Shown here: one piece after another, positions 1 through 8,505 of the stretch
Numbering within the stretch: position 1 is the first letter of the stretch
How the letters are laid out: each line of letters opens with the position of its first letter
From: Sinorhizobium sp. 6-70
GTDB taxonomy: Bacteria; Pseudomonadota; Alphaproteobacteria; Rhizobiales; Rhizobiaceae
Assembly (NCBI RefSeq): GCF_030124375.1
Contig: NZ_JASKLS010000014.1
Span: forward strand, 107,182 to 171,181
Length of the DNA stretch: 64,000 nucleotides
Direction: 5' to 3'
The notes under the pieces: model-generated
The model's input: only the letters and a program-made list of their open reading frames with translations
Databases searched by the model: none
Told to the model about the DNA's origin: nothing
Position numbers and translations under genes: made by a program

Positions 1-1
1 C

Positions 2-322
2 ATTGCCGACGGCATGCCGCTGGCGATCGAGCGCGCCAGCATCTCGACCGAATTCCTGCCGGACCCGCTGGCGGTGACTTCGTCGCTTTATGCCGCCCTC
101 GACAAAACCCGCTCTCGGCCCGTCCGGGCGGTGCAGCGCATTTCGGCCTGCAATATCAAGGATCCTGACGCGTCGATGCTCGGCGTTGCCGTCGGCGCCG
201 CCGGCCTTTCGATCGAGCGTGTCTCTTATCTTGCGTCGGGGCGCGTCGTTGAATTCACCCGCTCGCTCTATCGGGGCGATGCCTATGATTTTGTCGCGGA
301 ACTGACGCTTTCGGAGTCCTGA
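2..322 (+). CDS. GntR-family transcriptional regulator, C-terminal part (UTRA domain), truncated by window edge
   Basis: The reading frame is open from the first bases, so the N-terminal DNA-binding part lies outside the window. The visible ~107 residues resemble the ligand-binding UTRA domain of GntR/HutC regulators: a P-LAIERASIS strand, an AALD helix, a pair of AVQRIS and GLSIERVSYL strands and a final VEFTRSLYRGDAYDF strand. Regulators of this type (for example NagR/NagQ) sense amino-sugar phosphates. The gene sits 26 bp before the SIS deaminase and nagA, which makes control of N-acetylglucosamine use the natural inference. The ligand cannot be read from the sequence. Confidence 0.8.
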   Translation: MADGMPLAIERASISTEFLPDPLAVTSSLYAALDKTRSRPVRAVQRISACNIKDPDASMLGVAVGAAGLSIERVSYLASGRVVEFTRSLYRGDAYDFVAELTLSES

Positions 323-348
323 TCCGCGCCTCACAGAAAAAGGAATGG

Positions 349-1374
349 ATGATGCAAACCAACATGCGGCGAGAAATCGATGAGATCCCGGAAGCCGCTG
401 CGCGGTTGCTCGACGGTTCGGCCGACGCCCTGAAGGCGGCGGGTGCGGCGCTCAAGGCCAAGGATCCGGCGTTTCTGGTCACGATCGCCCGCGGCTCTTC
501 CGATCATGCGGCGCTGTTCCTGAAATATGCGATCGAGCTACAGGCAGGCCGGCCGGTCGCTTCGCTTGGACCGTCCCTCGCCTCGATCTATGGCGCCAAC
601 CTCAAGCTCGGTGGCGCGGCGGCAATCGCGATCTCCCAGTCCGGCAAGAGCCCGGACATCGTGGCGATGGCGCAATCGGCGACACGCGCCGGTGCGGTGT
701 CGATCGCGCTCACGAACACGGTGCCTTCGCCGATTGCCGAGGCCTGCGCCCATCCGCTCGATATTCTTGCCGGTCCGGAACTCGCCGTCGCCGCGACAAA
801 GTCCTATGTTAACTCGATTGTCGCTGGCCTTGCGGTTCTCGGCGAATGGACAGGAGATGCGGCGCTCAAGCGTGCCGTCGCCGATCTGCCGAACCAGTTC
901 GCCAAGGCTGTGAAGCTCGATTGGCAGGATTTCGCAGCCGATCTCGGGGAGGCCGAATCGCTTTATGTCTTGGGCCGCGGCCCGGCGCTGGCGATTGCAA
1001 GCGAAGCGGCTCTGAAATTCAAGGAAACGTCCGGCATGCATGCCGAAGCCTATTCCTCAGCGGAAGTGCTGCATGGTCCGGTGGCACTGGTCGGGGCTAA
1101 ATTTCCGGTGCTGGCGCTTGCCGCCCGCGATGCAGCCGAGCCCTCGGTGGTCGAAAGCGCCGATGGCATGAGCACCAAGGGCGCGGTCGTGCATGTCACC
1201 TCGGCGCGCGCTCAGAAGGCGAAACGCCTGCCCTTTGTCGAAACGGGACATCCGGTCACCGATGCGCTGACGCTGATCCTGCCGTTTTACGGCTTCGTCG
1301 AAGCCTGGTCACGTTCGCGCGGCCTCAATCCGGATGCACCGGCAAGCCTCAAGAAGGTAACGGAGACACGATGA
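349..1374 (+). CDS. SIS-domain glucosamine-6-phosphate deaminase-like protein (GlmS-isomerase type)
   Basis: 341 aa with two SIS (sugar isomerase) domains, like the C-terminal half of GlmS without the glutaminase half. Visible signatures: M-REIDEIPE at the N-terminus, the sugar-phosphate loop SQSGKSPD, the PELAVAATKSY segment, and EAALKFKETSGMHAEAYSSAEVLHGP in the second domain (about residues 220-245). Stand-alone proteins of this type act as ammonia-releasing glucosamine-6-P deaminases (NagB-II). The stop overlaps the nagA start by 4 bp (ATGA), so it very likely performs the step after NagA. Two ATGs lie in tandem at 349 and 352; AGGA at 341-344 is better spaced for 352. A related amine-sugar isomerase activity remains possible. 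Confidence 0.85.
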   Translation: MMQTNMRREIDEIPEAAARLLDGSADALKAAGAALKAKDPAFLVTIARGSSDHAALFLKYAIELQAGRPVASLGPSLASIYGANLKLGGAAAIAISQSGKSPDIVAMAQSATRAGAVSIALTNTVPSPIAEACAHPLDILAGPELAVAATKSYVNSIVAGLAVLGEWTGDAALKRAVADLPNQFAKAVKLDWQDFAADLGEAESLYVLGRGPALAIASEAALKFKETSGMHAEAYSSAEVLHGPVALVGAKFPVLALAARDAAEPSVVESADGMSTKGAVVHVTSARAQKAKRLPFVETGHPVTDALTLILPFYGFVEAWSRSRGLNPDAPASLKKVTETR

Positions 1375-2531
1375 CTGCGAAGAAGAAAATCACCGGCGCG
1401 CGGATCTTCGACGGCATCGACTGGCATGACGGCGCCGTCCTGGTGGTGGAGGCGGGTCGGGTCAAGGCGATCGTTCCGGCGTCCGCCGCACCCGCCGATG
1501 CCGACGCGGTCGACGCACACGGCCTGCTGCTTGTTCCGGGTTTCATCGACCTGCAGGTCAATGGCGGCGGCGGTGCGCTGCTCAACGAACAGCCGACGCT
1601 CGACGGCATTCGGCAGATTTGCACGGCACACGCGAAGTTCGGCACCACGGCGCTCCTGCCGACGCTGATCACGGACACGCGTGAGGTGCGGACCGCAGCC
1701 ATAGAGGCCGGCCTCGAGGCAAAAAAGGCGGCGGTGGCCGGCTTTCTCGGCCTGCACCTCGAGGGTCCACATCTGTCGATCGCCCGCAAGGGGGCGCATG
1801 ACCCGTCGCTGATCCGCCCGATGGATGATGCCGACCTGGCGGAAATGGTCGCCTGCGCGCGTGCCCTCGGCGGCCTCATGGTGACGGTTGCTCCGGAAAA
1901 CGCCACGCGGGAGCAGGTGCGTGCGCTTTGTGATGCCGGTGTTGTCGTCAGCTTGGGGCACACGGATGTCGGCTATGAGACGGCTTGCAGCTACGCCAGG
2001 GCCGGCGCCCGGACGGTCACCCATCTTTTTAACGCGATGAGCGGTCTCGGCCACCGTGAGCCCGGCGTCGTCGGCGCGGCGCTTGCCACGGGCACATTGC
2101 ATGCCGGTTTGATCGCCGATGGCTTCCATGTCGATCCGGCGTCGATGGGCATCGCGCTGCGAGGCAAGAAGGGTCCGGGACAGATTTTCCTGGTGACCGA
2201 CGCGATGTCGCCGATCGGCACCGAAATGACCAGCTTCCACCTCAATGGCCGCGAAATCCTGCGCCAGGGCGGCCGCCTGACGCTTGCCGACGGGACGCTC
2301 GCGGGCGCAGACATCGACATGCTGTCCTCGGTCCGCTTCGTACATGAAAAAATCGGGCTGCCGATCGAGGAGGCGATCCGCATGGCCTCCGCCTATCCGG
2401 CCGACGTCATGGGCATTGCCTCCCATAAAGGCCGGTTGTTGCCCGGAACGGACGCCGATTTCGTGCTGTTGACGCCGGAACTTGGCATGAAGTCGACCTG
2501 GATCGGTGGCGAGGCGGTTTTCTCGGCTTAA
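1371..2531 (+). CDS. nagA: N-acetylglucosamine-6-phosphate deacetylase
   Basis: 386 aa, the usual NagA length. An amidohydrolase-fold metal enzyme that removes acetate from GlcNAc-6-P. Motifs: PGFIDLQVNG (about 56-65), HLEGPH with the metal-binding Glu131, GHTD with His197, THLFNAMSGLGHREPG with His218, and LVTDAMSPIG with the probable catalytic Asp277. It is translationally coupled to the upstream SIS deaminase gene (ATGA overlap), so deacetylation and deamination are encoded together. It is followed by a RIME-like repeat and faces the convergent cutC/kinase/amidase operon. Confidence 0.97.
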   Translation: MTAKKKITGARIFDGIDWHDGAVLVVEAGRVKAIVPASAAPADADAVDAHGLLLVPGFIDLQVNGGGGALLNEQPTLDGIRQICTAHAKFGTTALLPTLITDTREVRTAAIEAGLEAKKAAVAGFLGLHLEGPHLSIARKGAHDPSLIRPMDDADLAEMVACARALGGLMVTVAPENATREQVRALCDAGVVVSLGHTDVGYETACSYARAGARTVTHLFNAMSGLGHREPGVVGAALATGTLHAGLIADGFHVDPASMGIALRGKKGPGQIFLVTDAMSPIGTEMTSFHLNGREILRQGGRLTLADGTLAGADIDMLSSVRFVHEKIGLPIEEAIRMASAYPADVMGIASHKGRLLPGTDADFVLLTPELGMKSTWIGGEAVFSA

Positions 2532-2577
2532 GGCGTCTCGTCCAAGCGGTTTGCGACGACAGTAACACGGCTAAACG

Positions 2578-2695
2578 CCCCTCACCCTGACGCTCTCCCC
2601 GCAAGCGGGGCGAGGGGACATTGGGCTGGGCATTGCGGCGAGTTCCCTTCGCCCCGCTCGCGGGGAGAAGGTGGCCGGCAGGCCGGATGAGGGGC
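2578..2695. repeat. RIME-like palindromic intergenic repeat (family C, copy 1)
   Basis: About 118 bp that starts CCCCTCACCCTG, contains two GC-rich hairpins (CTCCCCGCAAGCGGGG and CCCCGCTCGCGGGGAG) and ends GGCCGGATGAGGGG. The same architecture recurs at 51399-51506. It lies between the convergent 3' ends of nagA and cutC, so its hairpins may also help end transcription. Resembles the rhizobial RIME1-type element. Confidence 0.8.
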
Positions 2696-2737
2696 GGACG
2701 CCAGCGAACGTCTCCCATCGTTTTAATGCGATGCGCT

Positions 2738-3475
2738 TCAGAGCGTTGCCGGTGGAGCGGCAAGCCGTGCCTTCATCGCCCTGACCGTCGCCGCATCCGT
2801 CCGGCGCCGGTCTCCCGCGACGAAGCCCATCTCCACCAGCCGCGGGTCTTGAGCCGGCTCACGAACGGAACAGGAGGAGTGGATCTCCGTTACGGCGAGC
2901 CTGGGAAGCAGCGCATCGATCGTGTCGATGCTAATACCGGAGCCCGGCATCACGGAAATCCTGCCTGCCGCCAGTTGGGTGAGGTGCGTCAAGGTATCGA
3001 CCGCTTCCGGTGCGGTTTTCGCGCCACCCGAAGTCAGAATCCTTTCAAAACCCAGATCTACCGCAATCTCGATCGCCTCGGCGAAATCCGGAACGAGATC
3101 GAACGCGCGGTGAAGCGTCTGCCCCAATCCCGCCGCGTGGCCGGTAAGCTTTCGCAGCATCTGCGCGTCGAGTCGCCCGTCGGCGAGCGATGCGCCGAGG
3201 ACGACGCCGGCAAGCCCGGCGCCGCGGGCCGCATCGATGTCCCGGCGCATGGCATCGAGATCGGTCGGGCCGTAGACGAAGTCGCCGGCACGGGGGCGGA
3301 TCATTGCATAGACCGGCACCGGCGGCGGGCCGGCGAGCGCCATCAATCCCGGACTTGGCGTCAAGCCGCCGAGGGCAAGGGCCGAGCAGAGCTCGATCCG
3401 GTCCGCGCCGCCGTCGATCGCCGCCATCAAGCCGTCCGGGTTGTCGACGCAGACTTCGAGCAGGATGCCGCTCAT
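2738..3475 (-). CDS. cutC: CutC family protein
   Basis: 245 aa TIM-barrel protein of the CutC family. Hallmarks: LLEVCVDN at the N-terminus, GADRIELCSALALGGLTPS, VYAMIRPRAGDF, LTSGGAKTAPEA and the ISVMPGSGI strand. Historically called a copper-homeostasis protein in E. coli, but its biochemical role is unsettled. The ATG at 3475 is chosen because it forms an ATGA overlap with the upstream kinase; the frame stays open about 20 codons further but those residues are non-typical. It is the third gene of the minus-strand amidase-kinase-cutC operon beside amino-sugar genes, which argues for a carbohydrate-linked rather than copper role here. Confidence 0.93.
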   Translation of the reverse strand: MSGILLEVCVDNPDGLMAAIDGGADRIELCSALALGGLTPSPGLMALAGPPPVPVYAMIRPRAGDFVYGPTDLDAMRRDIDAARGAGLAGVVLGASLADGRLDAQMLRKLTGHAAGLGQTLHRAFDLVPDFAEAIEIAVDLGFERILTSGGAKTAPEAVDTLTHLTQLAAGRISVMPGSGISIDTIDALLPRLAVTEIHSSCSVREPAQDPRLVEMGFVAGDRRRTDAATVRAMKARLAAPPATL

Positions 3476-4383
3476 GCGACCTTTCCTCCAAAGCCGAGCA
3501 GGGCCGCGCCGATCAGGCCCGGCTCCAGCCGGCATTCGCCGCGCACGACCAGCGGCCGGTCGAACTGTCGGAGGATGCGGCCGCGCACGGTACCGTCGAT
3601 TTCGGCAAGCAGGGCTTCGGAGTTGGAGAGACCACCGCCGACCGGAATGATTGTCGCACCGGTTATGTTGACGACGAGCGCCAGCGGTGAACTGACGAGA
3701 TCGACAAAAATGTCGATCGTGCGCGCTGCTTCCTCGTCGCCGTTCTGCCAGGCCTCGATGACCTCGTGGCTGGAGAGGGATTTATCGTGCACCGTCGCGT
3801 GCAGCCTTTCGAGTCCGCGTGCCCCGCCCACGGTGTCGACGCAGCCGCGTTGGCCGCAACCGCAGTCGAAGATCGGTATGGCAATCGGCGGATGTCCCGC
3901 CGCGGACGCGAGGGCGGGCGCATGCCCCCATTCTCCGGCAAAACCGCCATCGGTGTTGATCAGCTTGCCGTCGACCACCAGGCCGCCGCCGACCCCGGTG
4001 CCGAGGATCGCGCCGAAGACGATCCGGTGATCGCGCCCCGCGCCGATGCCGGCCTCGGCGAGCGCGAAGCAGTCGGCGTCATTGGCGATCACCACGGGCA
4101 GGTGCAAGGCCGCCTCGAGCTCGGCGGCAAGCTCCCGGCTGTCGATACAGGGAATATTGGCGCATTTGATCCGACGGGTTTGCGGATCGATAACGCCGGT
4201 GATCGAAATCGCCACCCTTTCCGGCAGGCCGCCCGCCTCGTCGAGCACCGACTCGAGCGCTGCGACGAAGCGGCGAAAGTCGTTGAGCGGCGTGGTGCGC
4301 CGCGGCAGGGGAAAAATCCGTTCCGGCGAATGGGTGATGGCCCCCTTGATCGCGGATCCGCCGATATCGAAGCAGACGATCAT
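3472..4383 (-). CDS. nagK: ROK-family sugar kinase, probable N-acetylglucosamine kinase
   Basis: 303 aa ROK kinase. N-terminal phosphate-binding motif FDIGGSAIKG (about 5-14), catalytic Asp102 in ND-AD, GTGVGGG nucleotide-binding loop (about 128-134), EWGH (His154) and the zinc motif CGCGQRGC (Cys174, Cys176, Cys181). The His plus three Cys set is the usual ROK zinc site. ROK kinases phosphorylate free hexoses. The location opposite nagA and the SIS deaminase makes GlcNAc the most likely substrate, giving the GlcNAc-6-P that NagA uses. The specificity is inferred from context, so glucokinase-like activity cannot be excluded. Overlaps both neighbours by 4 bp. Confidence 0.85.
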   Translation of the reverse strand: MIVCFDIGGSAIKGAITHSPERIFPLPRRTTPLNDFRRFVAALESVLDEAGGLPERVAISITGVIDPQTRRIKCANIPCIDSRELAAELEAALHLPVVIANDADCFALAEAGIGAGRDHRIVFGAILGTGVGGGLVVDGKLINTDGGFAGEWGHAPALASAAGHPPIAIPIFDCGCGQRGCVDTVGGARGLERLHATVHDKSLSSHEVIEAWQNGDEEAARTIDIFVDLVSSPLALVVNITGATIIPVGGGLSNSEALLAEIDGTVRGRILRQFDRPLVVRGECRLEPGLIGAALLGFGGKVA

Positions 4384-5741
4384 GCCTCACCCCGGATGGT
4401 CGCTTCGGCAGCAAGGGCCGCGGCCAGTAACCGGTCGTCTTGATGGTGGGGTGCGGAGAGCAGCAAGCCGACCGGCATGCCTGCAGCGCCGGTGCCGCAG
4501 GGGATGGAGATGCCGCAGAAATCGAGGAAATTGCCGATCAGCGTGTTGCGCAGTGTCTTGGCATTTACCTTGAAGAAAAGCTCGTCGTCGGAAAGAAGCG
4601 GTGCGATCGGCGGGGCGACATGCGGCAATGTCGGATGCGCGATGAGTTCGCCGGGTCCAAGGCTTTCCACCGTTTCGTGGATCAGCTGATCACGTGCATC
4701 GAGAAGGGCGATGTAATCACTGAGGGTGATCTTCTCGCCGAGCCTGGTGCGGGTGACGACGCGCGGATCGATCCTTGTCGCTTCGGGACCGGCGAGGCGC
4801 TCGCGGTGGAGGGCATAGGCTTCCGCCGTCACCAGGGCGCCATGGCGCGCCATCAGATCGAACACGGCGGCAAAGCTCGGGAAGGGCGCGCGCCGCACGC
4901 GGACGCCCGCGGCCTGCAGCCTCTCGATCGCCGCCTCGAAGGTCGCGACCACCTCCGGTTCGGCCTCGTCGAAGACGATCGTTTCCGGAATGACAATCGA
5001 AAGATCGGCAAGCTCGGCCCTGCGGATGACCGGCGCCGTCAGGCTGTGCATGGCGGCATCCGCCCACACCGCATCCTGCACCGTATGGCAAAGGGGGCCA
5101 AGCGAGTCGAGGCTCTCGGCGAGCGGAAACACGCCCTTCATCGCGTAACGGCCGCGCGTTGCCTTGTAGCCGACGATGCCGGTCATTGCCGCGGGGATGC
5201 GCACCGAGCCGCCCGTGTCCGTGCCGATCGCAAGCGGCACGAGGCCCGCGGCGACGGCTGCGGCGGAACCGGAGGACGAGCCACCTGGAATGCGATCGAT
5301 ATCCGGCGACGCCGGATTGCGCGGCGTTCCATAGTGCGGATTGATGCCGAGTCCGGAAAAGGCAAATTCGCTCATGTTCGTCCGGCCGATGCTGATCATG
5401 CCGCCGGCAGCGAGTGCGCCGACGACGGGCGCGTCTGCCGTTGCGGGAGGGTTGTCCTTGAGGACGACGGAACCCGCCGTCGTCACGCTGCCGGCCAGGT
5501 CGAAAAGATCCTTCCAGGCGACGGGCAGGCCGTCGAGGAGACCGAGCGAGCGCCCTGCCTTGAACCTATTTGACGCCGCCTGCGCTTCCCTGAGCGCGCG
5601 CTCGCGGGTGAGGCCGACGAAGATCGACTGGTCCGGATGGGCTTCGATGCGATGAAGCGTCTCTTCGGCGAGCTTGACAGGATCGAGCTTGCCGGACTGG
5701 ACGAGGACGGCGAGGCTCGCGAGGGTTTTCTGATTGGTCAT
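4380..5741 (-). CDS. Amidase signature family amidohydrolase
   Basis: 453 aa. The amidase-signature triad is visible: Lys77 in VAWKDLFDLAG, the cis-Ser (about 155) in PGGSSSGSAAA and the nucleophile Ser179 in IGTDTGGSVRIP; the 24-residue Ser-Ser spacing is typical. Start at 5741 is supported by GGAG six bases upstream; the open frame continues 13 codons more without support. First gene of the amidase-kinase-cutC operon, overlapping the kinase by 4 bp. Substrate unknown; the neighbours hint at an amide-containing amino sugar or cell-wall fragment, which is inference only. Confidence 0.9.
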   Translation of the reverse strand: MTNQKTLASLAVLVQSGKLDPVKLAEETLHRIEAHPDQSIFVGLTRERALREAQAASNRFKAGRSLGLLDGLPVAWKDLFDLAGSVTTAGSVVLKDNPPATADAPVVGALAAGGMISIGRTNMSEFAFSGLGINPHYGTPRNPASPDIDRIPGGSSSGSAAAVAAGLVPLAIGTDTGGSVRIPAAMTGIVGYKATRGRYAMKGVFPLAESLDSLGPLCHTVQDAVWADAAMHSLTAPVIRRAELADLSIVIPETIVFDEAEPEVVATFEAAIERLQAAGVRVRRAPFPSFAAVFDLMARHGALVTAEAYALHRERLAGPEATRIDPRVVTRTRLGEKITLSDYIALLDARDQLIHETVESLGPGELIAHPTLPHVAPPIAPLLSDDELFFKVNAKTLRNTLIGNFLDFCGISIPCGTGAAGMPVGLLLSAPHHQDDRLLAAALAAEATIRGEA

Positions 5742-5983
5742 TTGGTCTCCCTGGCTGGCCGCGGGGCATTTCCGGCGCAACGCAGCCCTGCATCGATTTT
5801 AGGCATAGCATATCGCCCTGTGTCCCGTTTGCCAGCGGCTGGAGCAATGATGCGCGATTTTTGCCGGCGGCGAGACGGCGGTGCAGCGCGGCTTGCAGCG
5901 CGCCCGCAGACCGGTTGCTGTCGGTAATTGCTGCCTATCTTGTCGTTCGCAATCGACCTGCCTACATGGGCTTGAGCCACCTT

Positions 5984-6085
5984 CTGCATGTTTCCTTAAA
6001 TCCTAGCCGTTTTAAGGATGAAAACATGCAGCAATTCAAAGTGCCACAGCGTCCTTTGCGCACCTCATCAGACGCGCGGCGCTGT
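5984..6085 (+). repeat. Palindromic intergenic repeat, family A, copy 1
   Basis: Full-length copy: CTGCATGTTTCCTTAAAT, inverted partner AAGGATGAAAACATGCAG, the linker CAATTCAAAGTG, then a second hairpin CAGCGTCCTTTGCGC ... GACGCGCGGCGCTGT. The same block recurs about ten times in this window. It lies directly before the start of the next gene and occupies most of the 360-bp gap after the amidase promoter. Confidence 0.85.
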
Positions 6086-6103
6086 TCTCGATGGAGAGCA
6101 GTC

Positions 6104-6841
6104 ATGATCATGGATGCAGCGCGGCTTGCCTTCGCCAACCTTTTCGCAACGGAGACCCGTTCGGTCTTCTGGAAAGTGCTCGGGCTGACGCTGCTTGCAC
6201 TCATCGCCCTTTGGTTCGCCCTGCGCGAACTGTTCGTCTGGCTCGCTTTCCCGTGGTTCGACACGCTGATGCCGGGCACGCCCGAATGGGCCGGCTGGCT
6301 CACATTCATCGTCGGCATCTTCGCGAGCCTGGGCCTGGCCCTGGCGCTCGCCCTTCTGCTTGCGCCGGTCACGGCGCTGATTGCCGGTTTCTTCCTCGAC
6401 GACGTTGCCGAGGTGATCGAGACACGCGACTATCCCGATGGCGCCCCCGGCAAGCCGCTGCCGCTTGTTGAGGCGATGACCGCATCGGTGAAATTCCTCG
6501 GCGTTGTTATCCTCGGCAACATCATTGCCCTGCTGCTGCTTCTCGTGCCGGGCGTCAATCTCATCGCCTTTTTCCTGGTCAACGGTTATCTGCTCGGGCG
6601 GGAATTTTTCGAGTTCGCCGCCATGCGCTACCGCCCGCGTTCGGAGGCGCGGCTCTTTCGCGCCAAACACCGCTCGACCGTGTTTCTCGCGGGGCTCGTG
6701 CTGGCGGCCTTCCTGGCCGTGCCGCTGCTCAACCTGCTGACGCCGCTCTTTGCTGCCGCGATGATGGTGCATCTCCACAAGATGCTTTCGGCGCGCGATC
6801 CGGGCTTTTCGGCGGCTCAAAAGGCTGCTGCCGGCGCGTAG
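6104..6841 (+). CDS. CysZ/EI24-like integral membrane protein
   Basis: 245 aa with about four to five hydrophobic segments: around 20-45, 65-95, 130-165 and 195-220. The layout (N-terminal FANLFATETRSVFWKVLGLT, a long central hairpin, VPGVNLIAFFLVNGYLLGREFFEFAAMR) matches the EI24/CysZ-like family, often annotated as sulfate transporter family protein. Start 6104 has GGAG seven bases upstream; the frame is open earlier but that part is repeat DNA. No cysteine-biosynthesis gene is nearby, so sulfate transport is not supported by context. Confidence 0.85.
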   Translation: MIMDAARLAFANLFATETRSVFWKVLGLTLLALIALWFALRELFVWLAFPWFDTLMPGTPEWAGWLTFIVGIFASLGLALALALLLAPVTALIAGFFLDDVAEVIETRDYPDGAPGKPLPLVEAMTASVKFLGVVILGNIIALLLLLVPGVNLIAFFLVNGYLLGREFFEFAAMRYRPRSEARLFRAKHRSTVFLAGLVLAAFLAVPLLNLLTPLFAAAMMVHLHKMLSARDPGFSAAQKAAAGA

Positions 6842-6892
6842 TGTCGACCGCTTGACAGCGCGGTCGTCTTGGACGAGGACAACCAAATGCTA

Positions 6893-6970
6893 GGGATGAG
6901 GAAAAGTGTGCACGGTTTTCCGCCCGGATCCCGCTCTAACGCATTAGAATCGATCACGTCTATGATCTGG
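6893..6970 (+). repeat. Intergenic repeat, family B, copy 1
   Basis: Begins GGGATGAGGAAAAGTGTG, continues with a small hairpin (CGGTTTTCCGCCCG), then CGCTCTAACGCATTAGAATCGATCACGTCTATGAT. Further copies at 15079, 26609, 38961 and a decayed one at 52804. Ends just before the ribosome-binding site of slyX. Confidence 0.75.
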
Positions 6971-6986
6971 ACGCGGGAGTAATCAC

Positions 6987-7196
6987 ATGAGCGACGCAGA
7001 CAATCGGATCACGCGTCTCGAAGAAATGCTGGCGCACCAGGCGAAGACCATCGAGGAGCTTTCTGACCAACTGGCCGAGCAGTGGAAGGTGGTCGAACAG
7101 ACCCGGGCAAAGCTCGACCGCCTGACGGAGCGATTCCTGAGCCTCGAGGAACAGACGCGTGATGCGATACCGGCGACCCGCCCGCCGCATTACTGA
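6987..7196 (+). CDS. slyX: SlyX family protein
   Basis: 69 aa, fully coiled-coil-like (RITRLEEMLAHQAKTIEEL and following heptads to about residue 55), ending in the family's typical PPHY C-terminus. GGGAG lies nine bases before the ATG. SlyX proteins are short, conserved and of unknown function. The gene stands alone between a family B repeat and a strong terminator hairpin. Confidence 0.9.
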   Translation: MSDADNRITRLEEMLAHQAKTIEELSDQLAEQWKVVEQTRAKLDRLTERFLSLEEQTRDAIPATRPPHY

Positions 7197-7220
7197 GCCG
7201 TCAGCATGCAGTAGACACGA

Positions 7221-7253
7221 AAAGGCCGCCTGCTTCACTTGAAGCAGGCGGCC
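7221..7253 (-). terminator. Intrinsic terminator of the BMP gene (may also stop slyX)
   Basis: Perfect 13-bp stem GGCCGCCTGCTTC/GAAGCAGGCGGCC with a 4-nt loop at 7224-7253. Read on the minus strand it is followed by TTTT (complement of AAAA at 7220-7223). The plus-strand side has only a weak T tract. Confidence 0.85.
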
Positions 7254-7275
7254 TCTTGATGTCAGGTCACCGCAA

Positions 7276-8268
7276 TTAGTAGGGGCAGGATTCGGTGCTC
7301 ATGTAGTCGTGCACCTGCACCTTGCCTGCAATGATGTCGGCCTTCACCTTTTCGACCGCGTCGTGCATTTCCGGCGTGATCAGGGCCTTGTTGTTGTCGT
7401 CGAGCGCGTAGCCGACGCCGTCTTCCTTGAGGCCGAGGTTGGAAATGCCGAACTGGAACTTGTCGTCCTTGGCCGCCATGAAGGATTCGTAGACGGCGAC
7501 ATCGACGCGCTTCAGCATCGAGGTCAGGACCTTACCCGGCTGCAGCATGTTCTGGTTGGAATCGACGCCGATGCCGAGCTTGCCGGCATCCGCTGCCGCC
7601 TGCAGCACACCGACGCCGGTACCGCCGGCGGCGTGATAGACGACGTCCGCGCCCTGGTCGATCTGGGACTTCGCGATTTCACCGCCCTTGACCGGATCGT
7701 TCCAGGCGTCCGGTGTCGTGCCGGTATAGGCCTCGAGCACCTTGACGTCCGCGCCGACCGACTTGGCACCGCCGACATAGCCGCAAGCGAACTTGTGGAT
7801 CAGCGGGATGTCCATGCCGCCGACGAAGCTGACGGTCTTCGACTTGGAGGCGAGGCCGGCGAGCACGCCGACGAGGTAGGAGCCTTCCTGCTCCTTGAAG
7901 ACGATCGATTTGACGTTCGGTTTTTCGACCACCATGTCGATGATCGCGAACTTCGTGTCCGGATATTCCGCGGCAATTTTCTCGAGTGATGCCGCCCAGT
8001 TGAAGCCGGCCATCACGATCGGGCTGTTGCCGTCGCTGGCGAAGCGGCGCAGCGCCTGTTCGCGCTGGGCATCATTGGCGATTTCGAATTCGCGGTATTC
8101 GATACCTGATTCGGTCTTGAACTTTTCGGCGCCGTTAAAGGCCGCTTCGTTGAAGGATTTGTCGAACTTGCCGCCGAGATCGTAGATGATCGCCGGCTTG
8201 ATGTCGGCGGCCAATGCCGTCGCGGACATCATGGAGAAAGCAAAGAGACCGAGAATGGTTTTTTTCAT
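7276..8268 (-). CDS. BMP-family (PnrA/TmpC-like) ABC transporter substrate-binding protein
   Basis: 330 aa. Signal peptide MKKTILGLFAFSMMSATALA with cleavage near residue 20, then the Bmp/PnrA fold: IIYDLGGKFDKSFNEAAFNGAE, IVMAGFNWAASL, FKEQEGSYLVGVLAGLASKSKTVSFVGGMD and GADVVYHAAGGTGVG. Proteins of this family bind purine nucleosides or related ligands for an ABC importer. The permease and ATPase genes are not in the window, so it is an orphan here. The start has AGGG eight bases upstream and the gene ends in a strong terminator. Confidence 0.93.
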   Translation of the reverse strand: MKKTILGLFAFSMMSATALAADIKPAIIYDLGGKFDKSFNEAAFNGAEKFKTESGIEYREFEIANDAQREQALRRFASDGNSPIVMAGFNWAASLEKIAAEYPDTKFAIIDMVVEKPNVKSIVFKEQEGSYLVGVLAGLASKSKTVSFVGGMDIPLIHKFACGYVGGAKSVGADVKVLEAYTGTTPDAWNDPVKGGEIAKSQIDQGADVVYHAAGGTGVGVLQAAADAGKLGIGVDSNQNMLQPGKVLTSMLKRVDVAVYESFMAAKDDKFQFGISNLGLKEDGVGYALDDNNKALITPEMHDAVEKVKADIIAGKVQVHDYMSTESCPY

Positions 8269-8505
8269 CGTGCAGCCCTGTTGTCACTATTGATCTTATC
8301 GGGTCTGGCGACAGTCCAACGGGGGCCCGTACGCGCAGCCCGCCCCTCTCTTGTTAAGGCTTGGGTGGGCGCATCCTTGCACGGCTTCCGCAAAAAAACA
8401 CTCAAAATTTTTCGGATGGTAAAAAAGATGCGGCACCTGGCACAGGGGCGCCGGACGCTGGTTCCAAGACGTAAATCGACCCGCCGTTTCCGTTAGGCGA
8501 CAAGC
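8269..8505. other. Upstream region of the BMP gene, no gene seen
   Basis: About 240 bp with no convincing coding region. It should hold the promoter of the minus-strand BMP gene; an AT-rich patch (CACTCAAAATTTTTC, 8398-8412) stands out from the surrounding GC-rich DNA but I cannot assign boxes with confidence. Confidence 0.4.

Noticed and set aside
2578..2695. The tandem hairpins looked like the start of a CRISPR array
   Set aside because: There is only one pair of palindromes and no regularly spaced repeats; the same block occurs once more at 51399, as expected for a RIME-type element.
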